Notes under the pieces: generated by a model
What the model was told of the DNA's origin: nothing
The model's database searches: none
What the model saw: only the letters and a program-made list of their open reading frames with translations
Translations under genes and position numbers: made by a program
In this document: positions 1 to 13,500 of the stretch, piece by piece
Layout: every line of letters starts with the position of its first letter
How positions within the stretch are numbered: the stretch's first letter is position 1
DNA from: Dreissena polymorpha
Lineage: Eukaryota > Mollusca > Bivalvia > Myida > Dreissenidae
NCBI RefSeq assembly: GCF_020536995.1
Contig: NC_068359.1
Location: forward strand, 71,083,573 to 71,147,572
Length of the DNA stretch: 64,000 nt
Direction: 5' to 3'

Positions 1-2498
1 CAAGCGATCTCATTTTTATAACTTTGTATTGAAATACGATAAACACATCAATAACAAAAATTGACGCGTTACTCGAGTGCTATACACATTATTGTAGTGG
101 TGTCTTAAGTGTAGGACAGGAATTAAAACGTCGCAGGTACAGGCTACTAGGATACCGGCACACACAGAAATATGGACCATCCGTATCGTATATTCAAACT
201 ATATAGTTAGAAATTAATTCTTTTTTAATCAACTACTTTTTTATCAGGACATTGGCTATAATCGTTAATTGGCACGGCAAAGCACGGCAATGAACAGCTC
301 TGTCTCATGCAACATAGCAACAGATATAATAATATCCGTTTCCACTTAATGGTAACTATCCATTTAACGTTTTTACGTGATAAGGCAAATATAACATGCA
401 CTGTTAATATATTTGATTTGAGCGGCATTCAAAAATGATAATACCAGAGTAAAGCTCTTACATTGTTTTGTTTCCTGTTGAATTTGAGGGTTTTCTCAGA
501 CACCTTCATTTCCTTCTTGTATGGCACATAGTTAACTGGGGCAATTATTGAATATCGCTACTCTCGGCGTATCATACCGGTATTTATTGGGGCGATTGCC
601 TTCTGCAATTCGCCCCATAGGTAACAATAGATACGTATACCGACGAATGTAGTCCGTTACTGCATTTAACCACTTTCCATCCAGATTCTGCATTCGCAAA
701 CAACATAGCTCCGATTAGCGCGTTCCATTCATGGCAACGTCTTTTCACTGTTGCATTAGCACCCGAGTAACACGCAGTCCTCATGCAAGGTGAATGCAGT
801 GACGAAATATTGATCCGATTATACAGCGCATTTATGTTATTCCATTTTAAGAAATCAACTGCGTTCGCGATATGGGCTTCAAAATTTAATTACCACGCGC
901 ACCATTTGTTTAATGTCAAAGTAAACATCTCAATGTTCTTTGCGCCACAAAGTTTCTATATGACAATTCGCCTGTCTTTTTCATGCCAGTTTTGAACTTT
1001 TTCCTTGCACACGAAATACATGTTGTGGTTGTCACTTTCACAGCAGAAAATTAATTTGCGTTAATGTTTTCCAAGTAATCAAGACAATCTCGTCCGTCCT
1101 TACAATAGTACATTGTCAACATTTATTTTTTGTTTCCATAAAGTCACTATATGACCTACACTGTGTCGGTGTGACTTAAAATCCAGCAAATAAATGAATC
1201 GAATACATATATAAATAATAATTGAAACTACATGATGTATTGAAACCTTATGACAACGTTTGTCTTCAAGAAATCTCAGATTCATATAACACTAAGTCAG
1301 AGTAAAAATGTAGGTCACCAGTGTAAATGATAATAATCAAAATTGTATTCACAAACGTTTCGCAGTTATGAATTGGCACGTGCGAAAATGACTTGTTTTA
1401 AAAAGCAGCATTTACTTTTAACCCCAATAGATAAATCATATATTATGTTGACAGCCTGTTACCCTTCCTTAGTTCCATCTGTTTTATTTAACAAAGGTGA
1501 TTGGTTGGCATCACTGTGTATAGTGTTTTTACGACCACAAAATTTGTACAAAATCGCCCCGCCAGTGCTTTCAGTACTTTCATTTGATCCAGGTACTGCG
1601 TGGTCTTGCTTTCAATCCTTGATGGACTCGCCCGATTGAGTTGACACATTGTGTTGATTATGATATTGTGTTTTGCGGTATAAATAAGAACAACATACTT
1701 ATCTTAAGCATGTTCAACATTTTTGTTTTAATCAAACACACTGCTCTACCATACATTTTCTCTGAATAAATATTGTCGTACTTATGCATGTATTTATAAA
1801 ATTAACTTAACGGTTCAAAGTTAGCCGAATTATAACACAGCCCACTGAAAGGCATCCCCACGTCCGACATCTGGTGTCTATAACATAAACTAATTACTGA
1901 AACGGAAGTTTATATCAACATGTTTGTAATATAAAGAAGTGAAACTCCAGCTGCTGGAGCAGTATTGAATTCTCATTATAAACAATTAGTTGGTCCTTTA
2001 TTTAAGGCAAGTGACCGATTGCCCAAACGGTACAAAACAGCACAATACAACGCAATACAAACCAACATAAACACAAAATATGAATAAAGCTGGGGTCACC
2101 GCCTTGGAACGGTCAATGTAAAGCATTCAGAAAAGTAATCTAACACTAAGCTATGAGCAACATTTGAACAGATAAGTTGCTAGGCGCTAAAACGGTTCCG
2201 TCACATCGCACGCGCTTTCGATACACTGTTTAACGACTGAATAACATTGTCAATAAATACCCAACCAGCGCATTGATTGCTTGATTCGTTTCCTGAAATG
2301 TGTTATGAATGGCTTCTTGTTTGTTATCAAACATATCCGATCAAATTATTTTCGGGATGCAATTAGTGTGTCTCATTTACTACGTAATCCTTACGTTACG
2401 GCATATTATCACGGTAGACACAATTCCGGGACAATTGACATTTCAGTAAGGATCCGTGTTGCCTTCCTCGTATACAAAAGTTAACTACAACTGGACCC

Positions 2499-2582
<84 letters not shown>

Positions 2583-3250
2583 AATATCTCTTTGACAAAT
2601 ATTGTTCGTATTGTCATGCAAAAGATAATATTGTACAAATGTCGCAATTTGCGTTGTGATGTGCATATATTACTCGTAAACCCTGTACAGTGTGGAGTGG
2701 GATACTACACGAACCTATTCACGAGGATAATATAATATACTGAACGGTAAAAAAAACATTATTTTATTATTTGATTAATAATACGGGCTACTTAAGCAAA
2801 ACTTTGTACATAACATTTCACCGAGCAAACATCCATTCTGTGATATGATTTCAAATAAAGCAGCTGCATAAACATCTCGTGTTATTGCACGTACTTGTTT
2901 TCAGTACGATGAACCTATATAAACGAACGATAAGAGTGAATTAAATATTGAATATCCGTTAGCAATTCTATCTAAAACATCCCTTATTAATCATGTTAAT
3001 ATGACAACATCAGAATCCACTGAAGTTCTGACAATCGTTTCATTATCGCTCCATGAACAGCAGGGCTTTCAGGAACAAATGTCCACGAACCAAAATTGTA
3101 TTAGGATCAACCAGAGGTAAAAGCTTTCAAACAATAACGTCTACTTAATCAATATCAGAGGCAATTAACCGTATTTCTTTGAAAGTTGAAGCACAATTGA
3201 ATCATTGGAATACTTGTAAGCGAACACGAGAAGCCAATAAAAACAAATAA
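1..3250. other. No gene seen; AT-rich intergenic DNA
   Basis: The open frames here are short and overlap on both strands, and none resembles a known family. Apart from the (AT)n tract listed separately I see no structured element. Confidence 0.5.
2501..2578. repeat. (AT)n microsatellite
   Basis: An uninterrupted run of about 38 AT dinucleotides. Open frames through it (Ile-Tyr repeats on both strands) are artefacts of the repeat. Confidence 0.98.
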
Positions 3251-3254
3251 ACAA

Positions 3255-3731
3255 TTTAAATGGGCCTTTTCACAGATTATGGCATGTATTGAAGCTTGTC
3301 ATTAAGTTGAAATGCTTTATATTGATAAATTTAAACATTGGACCTAAAAATCTCCAGTAAAAACAACAAAAAAAAACAATTAAAAAAAGGAAAAAAAAGT
3401 AGCCCTCAACTGGGCTCGATGCACTGACCCCTTGAGTCCTGTAGTACAAAGTCTTCCGCTTAGACCACTCGACCATCCGTGCTCATGCTATGAGCGGATG
3501 TACTTTTTAGTTATATAAGCAATTCTCGTAGTTTTCCAAAATATAACGACACTAACAGAACTTTCAAAATCTTTATAATTTTCAGGTTTCCAAATCGTCA
3601 AAAGATGCATATAATGGATATTATAGAGCATGATAAATGTTTAGTATAACTATTTCCTCATCAATATCATAACTAAAACGAAAATTTGCGACTCTGAAAC
3701 TACTTTTTTTAATTTTGTCAATTTTCCAAAA
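3255..3731. mobile_element. MITE-like element with tRNA-like cassette, copy 1
   Basis: Starts with GGGCCTTTTCACAGATTATG and aligns by eye over its whole length with the copies at 5007 and 15720. The right terminal repeat has decayed. In the middle, on the minus strand (about 3410-3484), is a tRNA-like block. It has an A-box-like TGGTCGAGTGG and a degraded B box. Confidence 0.7.
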
Positions 3732-4499
3732 CTAATACATGAGTTCAATATGATAAGACACCTCAGCTGTTCATAATATGTGTTCACATACGTCGGACAT
3801 AACATACCAAAATAAAAATGGAAAACATGTTTTTATAAAACATTGATACTTTTATGCCCCTCATAGTTTTCTTATTAGCGGCCCTGTTGTCTGTGTGAGT
3901 ATGGCTGAAGTGCATATGTATTGTTCAATGAACTAATAGAACACCGCTTCAAAGTGCCTGTTTTTTATCCAATAGTATTTATTTGTTTTACAATTGTAAA
4001 CGTTTACTTTCTTACATTACCGAAATTCAATACGCACTTCTTAAACGAGTGAATGTAAATGAATCGATAAGATTGTGCACGCTACCCAGCATTTTTTGAA
4101 GTTTCTGTTTGTGTTCCACATTCAAATGTGGCATAACAATTTATTTAGAACGACCATGAATAACGAGTGAGATTATAACATACGAAAACAATGCACGACA
4201 ACACTGTTCAGCAGTTATTTATAAGCAATAACCCAATGGTAATGAATTGGCTTAATCAATAATGTTTCAAATAAATTGGTGAAACTTCTTACAATTCGGC
4301 GTTTTGTATAACCACACCTTTGTCGACGATTAAATAAAGTGTAACACTTATCGAATGCTGTTAACTCTTAAAGGGCCCTTTCGTTTATATCTTTCCGCCA
4401 GAAGCTTGCAATTGGAGAGGTTAATATATATATGTTCTGTGTATTTATTCTTTTTATACCACATTTATATAGCGCCCTTTTCATACTCGAGGTGCGCGT

Positions 4500-4781
4500 T
4501 AGTTTAGTTTAAACATATTTTATTGTACGTGTATGTGCGTTCAAAGGCGCTTTACATTTTTTCCCCGATCACTGGGCCATAAGTCGTCCGTTAACATCTT
4601 GGCGCAGTATGCAGCCACGGCACATCATATTTCCCTCAGGTACCCATTTATACACCTGGGTGGAGAGGAGCAGATGTGGGATAAATTTCTTGCTCAAGGA
4701 AATTCCAGTAGTCATGGCGGGATTCGAACCCGGGACCTCTCGATTCCTAATCCAGCGTCATACCATTAGACCACTGCTCCC
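4500..4781 (-). mobile_element. tRNA-derived SINE
   Basis: Read on the minus strand it begins GGGAGCAGTGGTCTAATGG (A box) and carries GGTTCGAATCC (B box), so the head is tRNA-derived. A body follows with TTGAGCAAGAAATTTATCCC and CCCAGGTGTATAAATGGGTA. I recall that latter block as a central domain shared by SINEs of several animal phyla, but I cannot name the family with certainty. No target-site duplication was found. The two open frames across it on the + strand are chance. Confidence 0.75.
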
Positions 4782-5006
4782 ACTATTCATCGTCTATACT
4801 GCCTCGTCATGGTGTGCCCAATGCCCAGATACATGACTTCTGGGCATAAGTGAAATAAGTGGCGCAAGTTGATGTCAATAGTATATTAAGAATCGATAAA
4901 TAAAGATAAAACAGGTTCCATATATTCATCGTATCTGTACACGTTTTACAATCCACATGTTTATCATTTATTCTAATCATTTACTTTATTAATACATTAT
5001 TTATTG

Positions 5007-5518
5007 TTAAAGGGGCCGTCCAACAGACTTTGGCATGTATTGAAGCATTTCATTAAATGCTTTGTATTGATAAATTTAAACATTTGATCTAAAAATCTCC
5101 AGTAAAAAAAACAAGAATACAATTAAAAAAAAGGAAAAAAAGTAACCCTCAACAGGGCTCGAACCACTGACCCCTGGTGTCCTGGTGTAACAAGTCTCCC
5201 GCCAAGACCACTCGACCATCCATGCTCATTGCTTAGTGCGGATGTATTTTTTACCAATATAAGCAATCCTCGTAGTTTCCCAAAATATTACTACAACAAC
5301 AGAACTTTCCGAATTATTCAATGGTTTCGCGTCGCACAACGCTATATATTTTTCAGGTTTTCAAATCGTCAAAAGATGCATACGATGGATATTTAAGAGC
5401 ATGGTAAATGGTCAGTATTACTATTTCCTCAAAAATATCATTACAAAAACGAACATTTGCGAATCTGAAACAACTTTTAATTTTGTCAATTCACCAATCA
5501 GTTTGACGGCCCCTTTAA
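5007..5518. mobile_element. MITE-like element with tRNA-like cassette, copy 2 (both ends intact)
   Basis: Left end TTAAAGGGGCCGTCCAACAG; the right end, inverted, reads TTTAAAGGGGCCGTCAAACT. It therefore has terminal inverted repeats of roughly 20-25 bp. The minus strand at about 5153-5226 holds a tRNA-like block with A box TGGTCGAGTGG and B box GGTTCGAGCCC. No transposase is encoded. Confidence 0.78.
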
Positions 5519-5754
5519 AAACAACAATGTATGGTTATAAATAGCGTCCAAAGGCACTGTTCGGGTCGTTTAAACGTTTAAAAAATATATTATCTGATTC
5601 TCTGAATAACCCGTGCGTCAATGTGCATAATACATATCAAATGCTTTTTTTCAAAGATAGTAAACACGTGGTACACACTACGTCAGCATGGATATATACA
5701 ACGCGATAATCAATTTAGGGCTGCCACGCCCATAATGTGTCATTATTTAACAAT

Positions 5755-6035
5755 AATACTAATTGCACCATTTGTTAGGAAAAAGTCAGTCAGTCTGTCA
5801 CACTTTTCTGGATCCTGCGATAACTTTAAAATTTCTTCTTTTTTCATGAAACTTTAAACATGGATAGATGGCAATATGGAGATAATGCACGTCATTTCAT
5901 TTTGTTCCTACGTCAAAAATTCTGGTTGATATGGCAAAAAATATTAAAAAATAAAAATACAAAATTCTGACAATGGTTGGGATTCACCGGCAGGGGACCA
6001 TATTGCTTTACAATAGTCTTGTCCTGAATATACCT
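5755..6035. repeat. Old dispersed repeat (mollusc-wide, from memory)
   Basis: Segments such as TCAGTCTGTCACACTTTTCT, CATGGATAGATGGCAATATG and CACCGGCAGGGGACCATATT match a repeat that I recall seeing widely in bivalve DNA. I cannot assign its class, and the ends are approximate. Confidence 0.4.
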
Positions 6036-7203
6036 CGGTTATTCAGTATTACTTCATGTCCGAAATATAACGGCGCCATTATCTCTTTTTTGTATATACT
6101 TAATACTAATTATGAAATGTTATACATGGTTTAATTGTTATATAATTATAAAACACGGAAATCCTCTAAGTTAAATCATGGTATTTTGATTTGAACATCG
6201 CCTGACAGAACGGTATCATGCGGAATATACATTAATGCATCTATGTAAAAATATATGATTTACGATTTATTCAATTGGGTCGATTACACTGCTAATTGTC
6301 AGATAAATTTAGCAATTTAGACAAATAACCTTCTTACTCGTCATCGATGTCATTACCCGCCAATACTTCACGATCAGTTTTTCCGCTAGTTCATTGGTTA
6401 TTTGTTTATATTTTGATAAAATACATATTTGCGACGACACTTATTTGTTTTTTGTTTTAAGCATGGGAAATAGAATTGTGCAATCTTCATCGCAGAGGTT
6501 TATAAATGGTGTTCTTGTCTTTTTCGGTTTACTGCATTATTATTCATGGTAGTGTACGTGTGATTCGATGAATGACGTATTGCAATTGTCAATAGTCTGG
6601 CACTCTCAGAGTTGATCATGTGACATCGGTTTCTGCTCCTGGGCTCTCCGATCACATATGTTCGCATTTTGTTTCCAATACTTGGCATTGCTTGTAGCGT
6701 ATTTAAGAAACAAGAGCGTGTTTAATGCTGAACGGCCAAGTCCATAGACGGACTACAGAATACGCTGATGCGTTATTATAATTGTTCAATAGATGTACAT
6801 AAACGTTTCTTACATTAATTAAATGCACTGATATTTGTCCATAGTGCTATTCTCTAAAGAAAACGCTCGTCTATATAGCTATTTTGAAAACGACGGATTT
6901 AAACGAGAATTATCACGATATGTTCGTTATAAATTCATCGAAGGACTGCTAAACAAACATATTTTTCGCTACATAAGGAAAAACTTATAGCGTAAAAATA
7001 TTAATATAAAAAACGCACTCAAAGTAACCGCATGTGATTAAAGTGATAGACAAACAACACTAAGAAACTTTTATCTGTTATGTTCGTTTTAAGATATCGA
7101 AACTTTTATTTTAAGTTTGTTGGAACAACCACTTAATATAACGTGATTACATTAGAAGTGTTCTTATTTCTTGCTTTTTTCAATAAACACGAACATCTTT
7201 GCG

Positions 7204-7217
7204 TGACGTCGTATAAA
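7204..7217 (+). promoter_or_regulatory. Possible CRE-like site and TATA-like box before the cyclase gene
   Basis: TGACGTCG (close to the cAMP-response palindrome TGACGTCA) is followed directly by TATAAA. The first ATG of the cyclase lies about 40 nt further on. This would suit a short 5' leader, but both motifs are short and can arise by chance in AT-rich DNA. A non-coding first exon further upstream cannot be excluded. Confidence 0.2.
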
Positions 7218-7254
7218 CAATGTTTTATTGTCTGACAGTAAATACTTTGCGATA

Positions 7255-7500
7255 ATGAGTAACTATAATAACACCAATCACACGAACCCTGCCCCTGACA
7301 CCGGTTTTTCGTGGAAGACCACGTCCAGGACTGGATGTTCATACACAATCACTGAACCAGACGTGGATACTTCGCTCTGCGGCCGCGGAGGGTCACTTAA
7401 AGAGCGCCGTTGTCAGCTGTTTAAATTGACCACGTTGGCCATTTTACCCGGCATAATTCTCATCGTCCGCGATGCGGTGAAGGTGGCAAATGATGTGAAG
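7255..7500 (+). CDS. NIT-guanylate cyclase exon 1 (N-terminus and first membrane helix)
   Basis: Encodes residues 1-82. A hydrophilic, Ser/Thr/Asn-rich head of about 50 residues is followed by basic KERR and a hydrophobic helix ending ILPGIILIV. This placement before a NIT domain is the usual arrangement in bacterial NIT receptors. The exon ends in phase 0 at a GTACTA donor. I chose the ATG at 7255; the frame is open a little further upstream but has no earlier ATG nearby. The start is the least certain part of the gene model. Confidence 0.7.
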
Positions 7501-10500
7501 GTACTATTTAAACTTAAATCGTGTGTTGTTTTTAATAGGGAGTTTTCCTCTTTTCTATTTGCACTGTACTGAATGTGCTCGATAGGTATTCAATTTGGAT
7601 TTTCAGTTTAGAGACGCAAACATAAATTAACACGTCGATGTAGAATATTAAAAGTATACGTGTGACAGTTTAATACCTTTCTTTTGCGTTATTTTTGCTT
7701 TTAATATAACAACTATATAGACTATGGTTATATACTCAATATAACTAATAATTGTTCGCGATGTAAAGAATAGAACAGACCTGACCTTTTGCTAACGTTT
7801 ATTTATATATTAACACACGAATATTTTAGCCCATCGGTTTAATGCAGCATGGTACTTAAAAAAACAGGCGTAAACAAACAATTATCAAACACAAAAACAA
7901 TATAAATAAGATTTAAGCAATTATATACACATTTGCCAAATGCGTACATTGTTGATAAGATTATATTTAATCTGATGTTGGGTTTTTCTACATAATAATA
8001 CATGCGTATTTTAGATGAGGAATTATGCTAATTTTAATACTTTGTTTACTCCACACTTAAACAATAAAGTGTTTACGATTTGTGTGAAAATATGACTATT
8101 ACACACACTTAATAATAATTCTAGTGGATTATTATCAAACAGCAGACCGATTATTCGAAATGTGCATTTTCTTTATGATTTAAAAATTATTAATAAACGG
8201 ATATATATGTAACATAAATCGAAGGGATGACAATACATGCACAAATCCGATGAAGTGTTTATTTAGATTTAACTCTGCTAATTAAAAAGTTCTTAAAATA
8301 TTCTAATAAATAAGATACATTCAGTAACTTTCGAGATCGTAAAATATTTAAATGAATCCGATGTATATGCTAGCCGAATCTCTCCAATATATATTTGACT
8401 CTCTTTTCTATACTAAATGTATCTACAACAAACATCTGATCATGGAAATGACCTTGAATATCATAACATTTTGTTATTATATGGGTCCACTTATGTTTGG
8501 TTTTTTGCTTTCTTTGATTGTCTTTATTAGATCTAGTACTCTGACCGCTGTTGCGTATGATCTTTGAGATACCGACAATGGAGTATATGTAGCAACCCAA
8601 TAGCATTCTCTAAGAAACACTATATCGTTTTTGTCATCATTGAAACTGTATGTGATTATACTTATGCGCGTAAAATAACTTATGTATGTGCTTGAAGTAG
8701 TTATTTCATATTATAAATTAAATTAAAATTAAATTGAAACTGCATACCTTACAGTGATAGTCCATCTACGTTCAAGTCCACGTTCAAAGCCAGTGAGGCA
8801 AGGTCCTCATTGACCGATTAAAAGTTTGAATCTAAAGGACATTTCTACTGTAGTCACAATATTATGGTGGCTTATATAGTCATACCAGTCTTGCATGTTT
8901 GCAAGTTTAAAGAAGTTCCCCTAAAACTTTACCACGCACACACACGTTTGTGTATTTCGAAGTGTATGAGGTTCTTCCGCACACAAGGTTACACTACGTG
9001 TTGACCCAGAGTGTTTCCCAGTACTCGTTGTTAATCAATATACTAAACTCATTAAGTTGAAAAAATTATAAATTTTAGCTGCACTCCCAGCTATTAAGTA
9101 GTTACAGAAATATTTTGAAAGTGTACCGACAGGAAACAACATTAACCCGGTATGGTAACAACCATACAAACCCATATGCTTTAGGCAACGGCGAGTTTAT
9201 CCAGGCCGATTCCTTGAAAGTTGCGCGTACACACCTCTGCCCATACCGGACAACCAGAATACGCAAACACGAAATGCTAACAAATGCATATACGCATCAG
9301 AACGAGAAAAGCGGATGGCTTGTATACGTGTTGATATTTCGTGTTTGCGTAATGGCTGTTTGATGGTTGATTGAAGAAAAATCGATTTTAATTAAAGTAC
9401 AAACGTGTATGTTTCGCCAAAATAAACAAATACATTGCTTTCTATACACTTCATTGGTACACAAAAGACAGGTACTCTTCTGTGAAATATAAACTTGCAT
9501 AAACAATATTTACAAACATGTGTTTAGCAACATAGAATTCAACACAATTTTAATTAAGCGACAATGACGTACGCATCATGATCCATTTCTCCTCCATAAC
9601 ACTATCTGCGATGGTTTGGTTTTGTACTCCATGAAGCTAGTTTCGCAAATGGTGTAAACTTGAATAGCGTAAGTTGATATGTGTATTAACGTCATTTCAT
9701 TATGCCTCTGAAAGTTGCTTTAAACAGCTCTTTTGCATAGTAATTCAATAAGTAATTACGTTGCAAGTAAAACCATTGCTTGAATGTTAAAACATGCTAT
9801 CTATAAATAACTTCTGTTCGAACTCGAATATAATGTTGGACTTATTGTGAGGTTTGAGCCTTCATACAACGTGCAAGGAAAATACTTGAGAGGATTAATG
9901 CAATTTATCTTGTTATAATATTTCTAAATAATATATATACCGATCTTATATTTATTTCCATCGTCATGCAAATAACTGATTTATGTTTTTGTTCTACAAC
10001 CAATTATGAAATACAATCCGATCAAAGAAAAACACTGGGTTCGTCATATTATATATTGTAATCGCAGCTATGTTTCTTTCATAACATCGTGAAGTTTACA
10101 ATTCGAGAAACATTGAACATTGTGCCGTGTTAAGACTCTGTTAAGACTCGTGCTACCATTTATAAATGGTATGAATCAAGGAAAAAAGGAAATGTTTATT
10201 TTGGATCACATACCGTTGTTCGTTTATATGAAGTATGATTGCATGCGAAAATATCATAGCTATTCAAACCATTATATCATGTTCGCATACTTCAATCACA
10301 ATTTAAAACCGTACTTACATTAAGTACGCGCTGTATAATATACGACGATTGGATTTTAGTTGAAGTAGCACAATAAGCAATCACAGTATTTTGTTATAGT
10401 TCGAATTATAACAGAATAATTGCAGACAATTAATGGCTTGTTCGTTTTTACGGCAAGTAAATCATTATCGTTATCCGTTATGCGCAGTTGAATATAATTA

Positions 10501-13500
10501 CCGGTAAGGTACTAAACGAATTAATTCCCTGAGGTTCGCGGGATTTTATGACCGATAGCTTCAGGCAGAATATCAACTTAAAATTAGTGTTATCAATCAA
10601 TTATATTTGGTATTATCACTTTCCATTTATAAATGAAAAAAAAGAGACTTAACAGTATATATGTTTGTTTTCGTCATAGCCCTTTTCAAATCTACACGTA
10701 TCACTTGACATGGTTGGATTATTATAATTAAATTTCAAATTATAGTATCATATATATATAAAAAATTTATAAGGTCATCAAATATGCTATTTTTTTATTA
10801 TTAATAAAAAGCAATGATCTTGGTTTTAGGCAACGATGGCGTTCTAAAAACTTCAATCAATGAAGTACAATTAAAGAATTAACTCGAAGAGCTTTGAACA
10901 GAATATTGATCGCCGCCTGCCAAGCGTTCGAAAAAACTTTCACAATCAAACATTACAAATTCATGTATTGATAGGATTAGGATAATTTATGTAATGTTTT
11001 TTATCTGTTTACGAAACTTACACAAACAGCCATGCGTTATCATTGTAACTAAAGAAAAACGCATGTCTCGTCAAACGATTTTCTTTGTATAACATAAATG
11101 CATGCATACAACTTTATTAAAATAACATATTTTTCGACCTAACGATCCACCATTTATTTTCATATGTTGCCGAAAAAAACACACATACTACATATGTGTC
11201 TATTTTATAACATATAATTTTCAGACTGTACAACAAAACCGCGAGGTCCAGGACAGTATTCGGTTCAGCGTTGAGATCAGTGCTGTTGTTCACGCCATGC
11301 AGATAGAGCGGGGGACCACGGCCCTCTACGTGTCCTCCAAGGGCGATCCCTTTGTACGTCCGCGTCTCCTCAACTTTTACCGCGACACAGACATTGCCCT
11401 TGGCGGCCTGTCAAAATGGATCAGCATCGACTCGAGCGCATTCTTTCAGGTTTCATAACATTCTGTTAAAATATGGCCATATTGAATCAAAACAACCCAA
11501 AGTACAGGAATTAAAGGTACCGTCAACCACTAATTACAAAAAAGAAATGTTCTAAAATACCGTATACTTAACAATTATTAGTTTATATTGATTTAAATAT
11601 CACGACTGGTATATTACATTACTTAAAAAAGGTTGTTAAGTTTTCATACTTTCAGTATATTCGGTACTTAATTTTACTGGGTACCGTCACCAGGTAACTA
11701 CCAGTAAACGCCAGTAGATTGATCATCATCGTCTAGTGGTAAAGCCAGAATGCAAATTGTGCATGCGTAGTGAATTGTATACATTTTATATATAAAATGA
11801 TCTATTTGCGTTATTTTTAGGGTGTATATCGTTGTGTCCCCTATTTTCGCGATGTACTTTCAATTTCAAATCGGGAAATTGTATTACCGCTTACTGAAAA
11901 TATGAACTTTTTTCAAGCCATGTAATATACCAGTCGTGATATCTTAATCAATATAAACTAATAATTGTAAAAAAGTGTACCTTTAAATTTCCATAATCCA
12001 CTGGCCGATTTGTAAGTATATATTTTGCTAAAACTTTTATTACTTATTTAATAACAACTCGACCCATGTTGAGCCACGAACCTTCCCTTATCCAATTGCG
12101 CTATAAATAAACACAACTCGCATCGTGGTTATTAACGACTCGACCCATGTCTATTCAAAGCTCGCCCTCAACATATTTCAAGTTCATTTATAATGGAGCG
12201 TATATTTCCATTGGTTCAAATGGATATGTTGTAACAAAAGTAAATTCTTTCAGACGAAGGCAACTTTTCAGCGCCATATAAGCGACTTCAGATCCGACCT
12301 CGACCCCCTAAACGCAACCCTTCGGCAAGTTATAAACTTTTACAGCGATCACATCGCAATATTCATTGCAATGATTGGACGGAGTTTGAACCTGCGTAAG
12401 CCGTTGAACTTTTGGGTGGAATTGGCATCCTATCAGAACCTGATCTTGAGTAAGGAACAGGCCGGCACAGAAAGGGCATTGGGAAGCACCTACTTTACAC
12501 GAGGTAGAAACTTAATTTCATTCACTTTTACCAAGCCTATATGTATTATTATGCAACATAAATGACATCGTGGGTGAATTCCATTTTTTTTTTAAATGCC
12601 CGTATTATACTGATGTTGGTAATGCATTAGTTCCATAATATTATAGATACCTGCCAAAGATGTCCAAGTGTATTGAACTACTAAAAAGTTCAAACAAAAC
12701 CGTATTAAGAAAGCTAGCCATGTTTAGTTTAAAATGCTTCAAAATAAGATAAAATATCACAAGTACATTTCTTCAAATTGTTTAACGAAAAATCGTCCAA
12801 TTGTATTTTAAGCTATGTTATTCGTAGACAATGTAAAGCAGCATGTGATTAACCTCACTCAAAGTCATGGCCATCAAACGTTCGTAAACTTTTGCAATAA
12901 TCAGGTTTTAATGACGTGCGGATATATCCAGAAAAGGTTAATGTTAACAGCTTTATTGTAATGTTTCGTAATATATTACATGATTTGTTTATTTCAAAAT
13001 GGCGAACTGATGTTAATGACACTTCATCACTATTTCTGTACAAGGAATTGAAACCCATCTTTGAAAGATCCATTTACTTAGAAAAATGTGAAAATCCTAA
13101 ATTCAGAAACATAATAGCAAAATTAAGACTTCTCATGTTCTTTATATAGAAACTGGTAGGCACCACAACATTCCAAGAAATGAAAGAATTTGTAAAGTAT
13201 GTAAACTTAATGAAATTGAAGAAGAGTTCCATTTTGTTTTGATATGTCTTTGTATGACAATTTTAGATATAAACTTATATTTGATGTTAACAGAAGAAAA
13301 CCAAGTTCGTTAAAATGTGTACAATTACTGAATGAGACCAGAAAATCTTTATTGATAGGTCTTTCTAATTTCTCTATTAGACCATTTAAACTAAGAGCCG
13401 AAAATATATACTATTTAAGATAAGTTTTTCCCCAGAATTGGAATTTTGTATATATTAACTACCCGCATTATTTTTCTCAATCGATTACGGATTTTAACAT

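Noticed and set aside
1343-1639. 98-residue + strand frame
   Set aside because: No recognisable motif, no splice context and no repeat support; its length is within chance for this window.
3410-3484. Possible tRNA gene
   Set aside because: The block sits inside a repeated MITE-like element, the B box is degraded, and the same structure recurs at 5153 and 15850.
4366-4384. AAAGGGCCCTTT palindrome as a MITE excision footprint
   Set aside because: It resembles two fused element ends, but 12 bp is too little to support the claim.
4533-4836. Open frames over the SINE at 4500-4781
   Set aside because: They run antisense to a tRNA-derived SINE with clear A and B boxes.
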